From: Mariniphaga sp040772505
GTDB taxonomy: Bacteria; Bacteroidota; Bacteroidia; Bacteroidales; Prolixibacteraceae
DNA: 64,000 nucleotides
NCBI GenBank assembly: GCA_040772505.1
Contig: JAXGYA010000003.1
Span: 124,001 to 188,000, forward strand
Direction: 5' to 3'
The position numbers were made by a program, and so were the translations under genes. Positions 61,927 to 64,000 of this stretch are shown piece by piece. The notes beneath the pieces were generated by a model that made no database searches, was not told the origin of the DNA, and saw only the letters and a list, made by a program, of their open reading frames with translations. Within the stretch, counting starts at the first letter, position 1, and each line of letters starts with the position of its first letter.

Positions 61927-62447
61927 TTTCTGAAAAATTGTTGTATAAAACCAGTTATTGACGGAGAGGCAACCTTTGAAAAATCAATTTCTTCCGGGGC
62001 ATAAAACCGAAAGCCGAGAATGTCATCCATAGCTTTCAAATCTGTGAATGATTCGGGGATAACCCGGAAGGCAAAATCAAGTGTGAAGACGCTATACTCC
62101 GAATAGATATACTCATTTGGGGCAGATGCAAAATATTCCAGTGACTTTACTTTCATGCCCAACTCCTCCCGCAATTCGCGTTCCACGGCTTCTTCGGCTG
62201 TTTCGCCGGGGTCTGCAAATCCGCCCGGCAAGTCCAGTTTTCCGTAATCAGGCTCTATCCCGCGGGTGGTCAGAAGCAATTTGCCTTGTTCGTCTTCTAT
62301 TAGTGCAGCCACTGCTGCTGCTGAGTTTATAAAAAAATGAAAGCCGCAGGCGCTGCATTCCAAGGAACTTGTTCCGGAAACTTCAAATCCGGGCGAACCG
62401 CACTTTGGACAAAATTTAAGGGTATGAAAAGGATGAGTGGGCTGCAT
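61923..62447 (-). CDS. Nudix hydrolase with zinc ribbon
   Basis: The 174-residue protein opens with a four-Cys zinc ribbon (FCPKCGSPGFE, ECSACGFHF), as in NudC-like proteins, followed by a Nudix domain with the full box GFADPGETAEEAVERELREE. It hydrolyses a nucleoside diphosphate derivative; the substrate is not clear. The start and the esterase stop share one base (TAATG), so both are in one operon with the aminopeptidase. Confidence 0.93.
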   Translation of the reverse strand: MQPTHPFHTLKFCPKCGSPGFEVSGTSSLECSACGFHFFINSAAAVAALIEDEQGKLLLTTRGIEPDYGKLDLPGGFADPGETAEEAVERELREELGMKVKSLEYFASAPNEYIYSEYSVFTLDFAFRVIPESFTDLKAMDDILGFRFYAPEEIDFSKVASPSITGFIQQFFRK

Positions 62448-63349
62448 TACTGTATTACATCAATGGCTTTAAGCCAGTTATAAAACAATTCGGGCCACTG
62501 GTCAGCCGGCAGCTTGTTATTCTTCATGCCAAAACCGTGGCCTCCTTTGGCGAAAATATGCATTTCGGCAGGTATATTATTTTCTTTGAGCGCCATATAA
62601 AACTCAATTGAATTACGGGGAACCACCACTTTATCATCATCGGCAAGAACCAGAAAGGTTGGCGGAGTGTCGGGAGTAACATGCAGTTCGTTGGAATACT
62701 GCTCCACAAGTTTCCAGTCGTTGCCCTCGCCAATGAGATTTTTTCTTGAGCCCATGTGTCCGAACTCCTCCCTGAATGAAATAACCGGATAGAGCAAAAG
62801 CATAAAATCAGGTCGGCTGCTGATTTTTTTCAGTGGGTTTTCGCTTGCCGGGTTTCCGTAATCAAAGCGGGTACCAGCGGTTGCTGCAAGATGTCCGCCT
62901 GCTGAAGATCCTGCTATACCAACTTTCAGAGGGTCAATTCCCCATTTTGAAGCATTTTTCCGGACAATCCGCATAGTCTGCCGAACATCTCCCGAAGGTA
63001 TTTCGTGATGCCCGTAGGGTAGCCGGTATTTCAAAACAATGCCTGCAATGCCTCTTTCTTTCAGCCACTCAGCAATGTCATAGCCTTCATGCCCCATAGC
63101 CTCAACCCAGTAGCCGCCGCCCGGGCAGATAACTACCGCAGCGCCGGTGTTTTTCTCTTTTTCGGGAAGGTAAACATACATTTCAGCCTCCGAAACATTA
63201 CGAACATGGGTAACATTGTAGGTCTCCTCGGGTTTGTCCATACCGTTATGATTGGGTGCGCCATCAGGCCACACTTCCAGCTTAAAGTCCTGAGCCTTAG
63301 CTACCGAGAACACTATAGTCAGAACTGATAAAAACAATATTCTTCTCAT
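62447..63349 (-). CDS. Secreted alpha/beta hydrolase (BD-FAE-like esterase)
   Basis: The 300-residue protein has a signal peptide (MRRILFLSVLTIVFSVAKAQ) and a hydrolase fold of the esterase/lipase type: VVICPGGGYWVEAMGHEG as oxyanion region, GIAGSSAGGHLAATAG with the nucleophile Ser, Asp in LVLADDDKVV and His in FAKGGHGFG. It resembles acetyl-xylan or feruloyl esterases that act on plant polysaccharides. No glycoside hydrolase is adjacent, so the role in polysaccharide use is only suggestive. Confidence 0.9.
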   Translation of the reverse strand: MRRILFLSVLTIVFSVAKAQDFKLEVWPDGAPNHNGMDKPEETYNVTHVRNVSEAEMYVYLPEKEKNTGAAVVICPGGGYWVEAMGHEGYDIAEWLKERGIAGIVLKYRLPYGHHEIPSGDVRQTMRIVRKNASKWGIDPLKVGIAGSSAGGHLAATAGTRFDYGNPASENPLKKISSRPDFMLLLYPVISFREEFGHMGSRKNLIGEGNDWKLVEQYSNELHVTPDTPPTFLVLADDDKVVVPRNSIEFYMALKENNIPAEMHIFAKGGHGFGMKNNKLPADQWPELFYNWLKAIDVIQ

Positions 63350-63452
63350 TATATATTTCTGATTGTAAAGTAAAAATGTAAAGATAAAAGGAAAAAAGTT
63401 TATCCGTTGCAGATTACAGTTTTTAAAAATGATTGTTTAAAAAGATTTTTTT

Positions 63453-63460
63453 ACATTTGC
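63453..63460 (+). promoter_or_regulatory. Promoter of the LysE-type transporter gene
   Basis: TACATTTG is an exact TAnnTTTG match with a TTG at 63434-63436 as possible -33 part. It ends only five bases before the ATG, so the transcript would start at or near the ATG and may be leaderless. Confidence 0.55.
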
Positions 63461-63465
63461 ATCCA

Positions 63466-64000
63466 TGTTAGTGTATCTATTTTTACAAGGAATTTTAATT
63501 GGAGTTCTCATTTCACTGCCGGTGGGGCCTGTAAACATTATGGTTATACAGCAAACTATAAGTAAAAGCAGGCTTGAGGGATTTTTTTCAGGATTGGGTG
63601 TAGTTCTTTCTGACACGCTCTATGCAATTTTAGCCGGATTTAGTGTAGCTTTCGTTTTTCAGATAATCAGAGAATACGGTGTACTGTTCAAAATAATTGT
63701 CTCTGTTGTGTTAGCAGTAATCGGTGTTTTTATTCTGTTTTCAAAACCGAAAGAAAACCCTGTGGCTACACCTGCAAGTAAAGGAAGCTATCTGAAGCGG
63801 TTTCTCTCTGCATTTATACTTACAGCAGCAAACCCATTGGTGATTTTTCTTTATATGGCCCTATTTACTGCACTGGGAATAGTATTGAGCCTGAACGACC
63901 CTGTTCATACGACGATTGTCATGTCGGGATTTATGTTTGGCGCCGTTGCCTGGTGGTTTTCAATCACAGGAATAGTCAGCAGGTTCAAAGATAAATTCAC
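63466..64000 (+). CDS. LysE family exporter, 3' end outside the window
   Basis: The frame is open from the ATG at 63466 to the window end (178 codons). The N-terminus (QGILIGVLISLPVGPVNIMVI) with the Pro-Val-Gly-Pro signature is typical of LysE/RhtB amino acid exporters, and SDTLYAILAGFSVAFVFQ and FILTAANPLVIFLYMALF match later helices. Five to six transmembrane segments are visible. The substrate cannot be told. Confidence 0.9.

Noticed and set aside
1..64000. CRISPR arrays, insertion sequences, prophage genes, rRNA and replication origin signals
   Set aside because: No regular repeat-spacer pattern, transposase, phage structural gene, rRNA stretch or DnaA-box cluster was recognised by eye on either strand.

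Overview
The window comes from a Bacteroidota chromosome, most likely Bacteroidales/Marinilabiliales-like. Evidence for this is the many TAnnTTTG (-7 type) promoters, the near absence of Shine-Dalgarno sequences, a gldD homologue, lipoprotein-rich metal efflux, a TonB receptor with a carboxypeptidase-like domain, and an ornithine carbamoyltransferase paralogue carrying the Pro90 that marks the N-succinylornithine enzyme of Bacteroides. No insertion sequence, prophage, CRISPR array or rRNA was seen. There is one tRNA (Asn). The genes are mostly core metabolism and housekeeping, packed into short operons.

Layout. 1-8.7 kb: a hybrid sensor kinase cut by the left edge, an octaheme c-type cytochrome with HEAT/TPR repeats, nadA, an Asp/Glu racemase-like protein, a Rieske-like lipoprotein without the usual His ligands, and a small membrane protein. 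8.7-15.1 kb: greA, a HIT protein, dnaE, trxA, a DUF58 protein and tRNA-Asn. 15.2-18 kb: a decayed YafQ toxin with its antitoxin, then a Tat-exported oxidoreductase and a DUF1080 protein. 18-22.8 kb: a CDF metal transporter, a double LAB_N membrane protein, the rnc-fabF-acpP operon, and purN. 23-27.3 kb: a very large protein read as PPi-type PEP carboxykinase, and an unknown helical protein. 27.4-38.6 kb: one long leftward amino acid operon, argR-GNAT-argG-argC-argD-proC-proB-proA-argF'-hisA-hisF-hisIE. 38.6-43.2 kb: divergent carA-carB. 43.4-50.4 kb: a leftward heavy-metal RND efflux operon. 50.4-51.8 kb: a divergent hemerythrin plus LuxR-type regulator pair. 51.8-54.2 kb: a TonB-dependent receptor. 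54.4-58 kb: gldD, a phosphopantetheinyl transferase, zwf and pgl. 58-63.4 kb: a hydrolase, dinB, an aminopeptidase P, a Nudix protein and an esterase. The window ends inside a LysE-type transporter.

How the genes work together. The argR-carA intergenic region looks like the control point of arginine synthesis. It holds three tandem ARG-box-like palindromes at about 21-bp pitch over the argR promoter. Facing the other way are a carA promoter, a short leader ORF and an intrinsic terminator placed before the carA start codon. The carA product keeps the nucleophilic Cys, but the catalytic His is Cys and glutamine-binding positions are changed, so this carbamoyl-phosphate synthase may use free ammonia. 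The GNAT gene between argR and argG is the best candidate for the first, acylating step of the pathway, and Pro90 in ArgF' suggests the acyl group is succinyl.

A roughly 190-bp MITE-like element with inverted ends sits between hisA and hisF and supplies the last codons of hisA. The metal efflux operon and the hemerythrin/LuxR pair share a short intergenic region with two face-to-face promoters and a perfect TTAGAA-N3-TTCTAA palindrome between them. This is a plausible small regulatory circuit linking oxygen, NO or iron state to metal efflux. All functions are assigned by reading the sequence; no database search was run.
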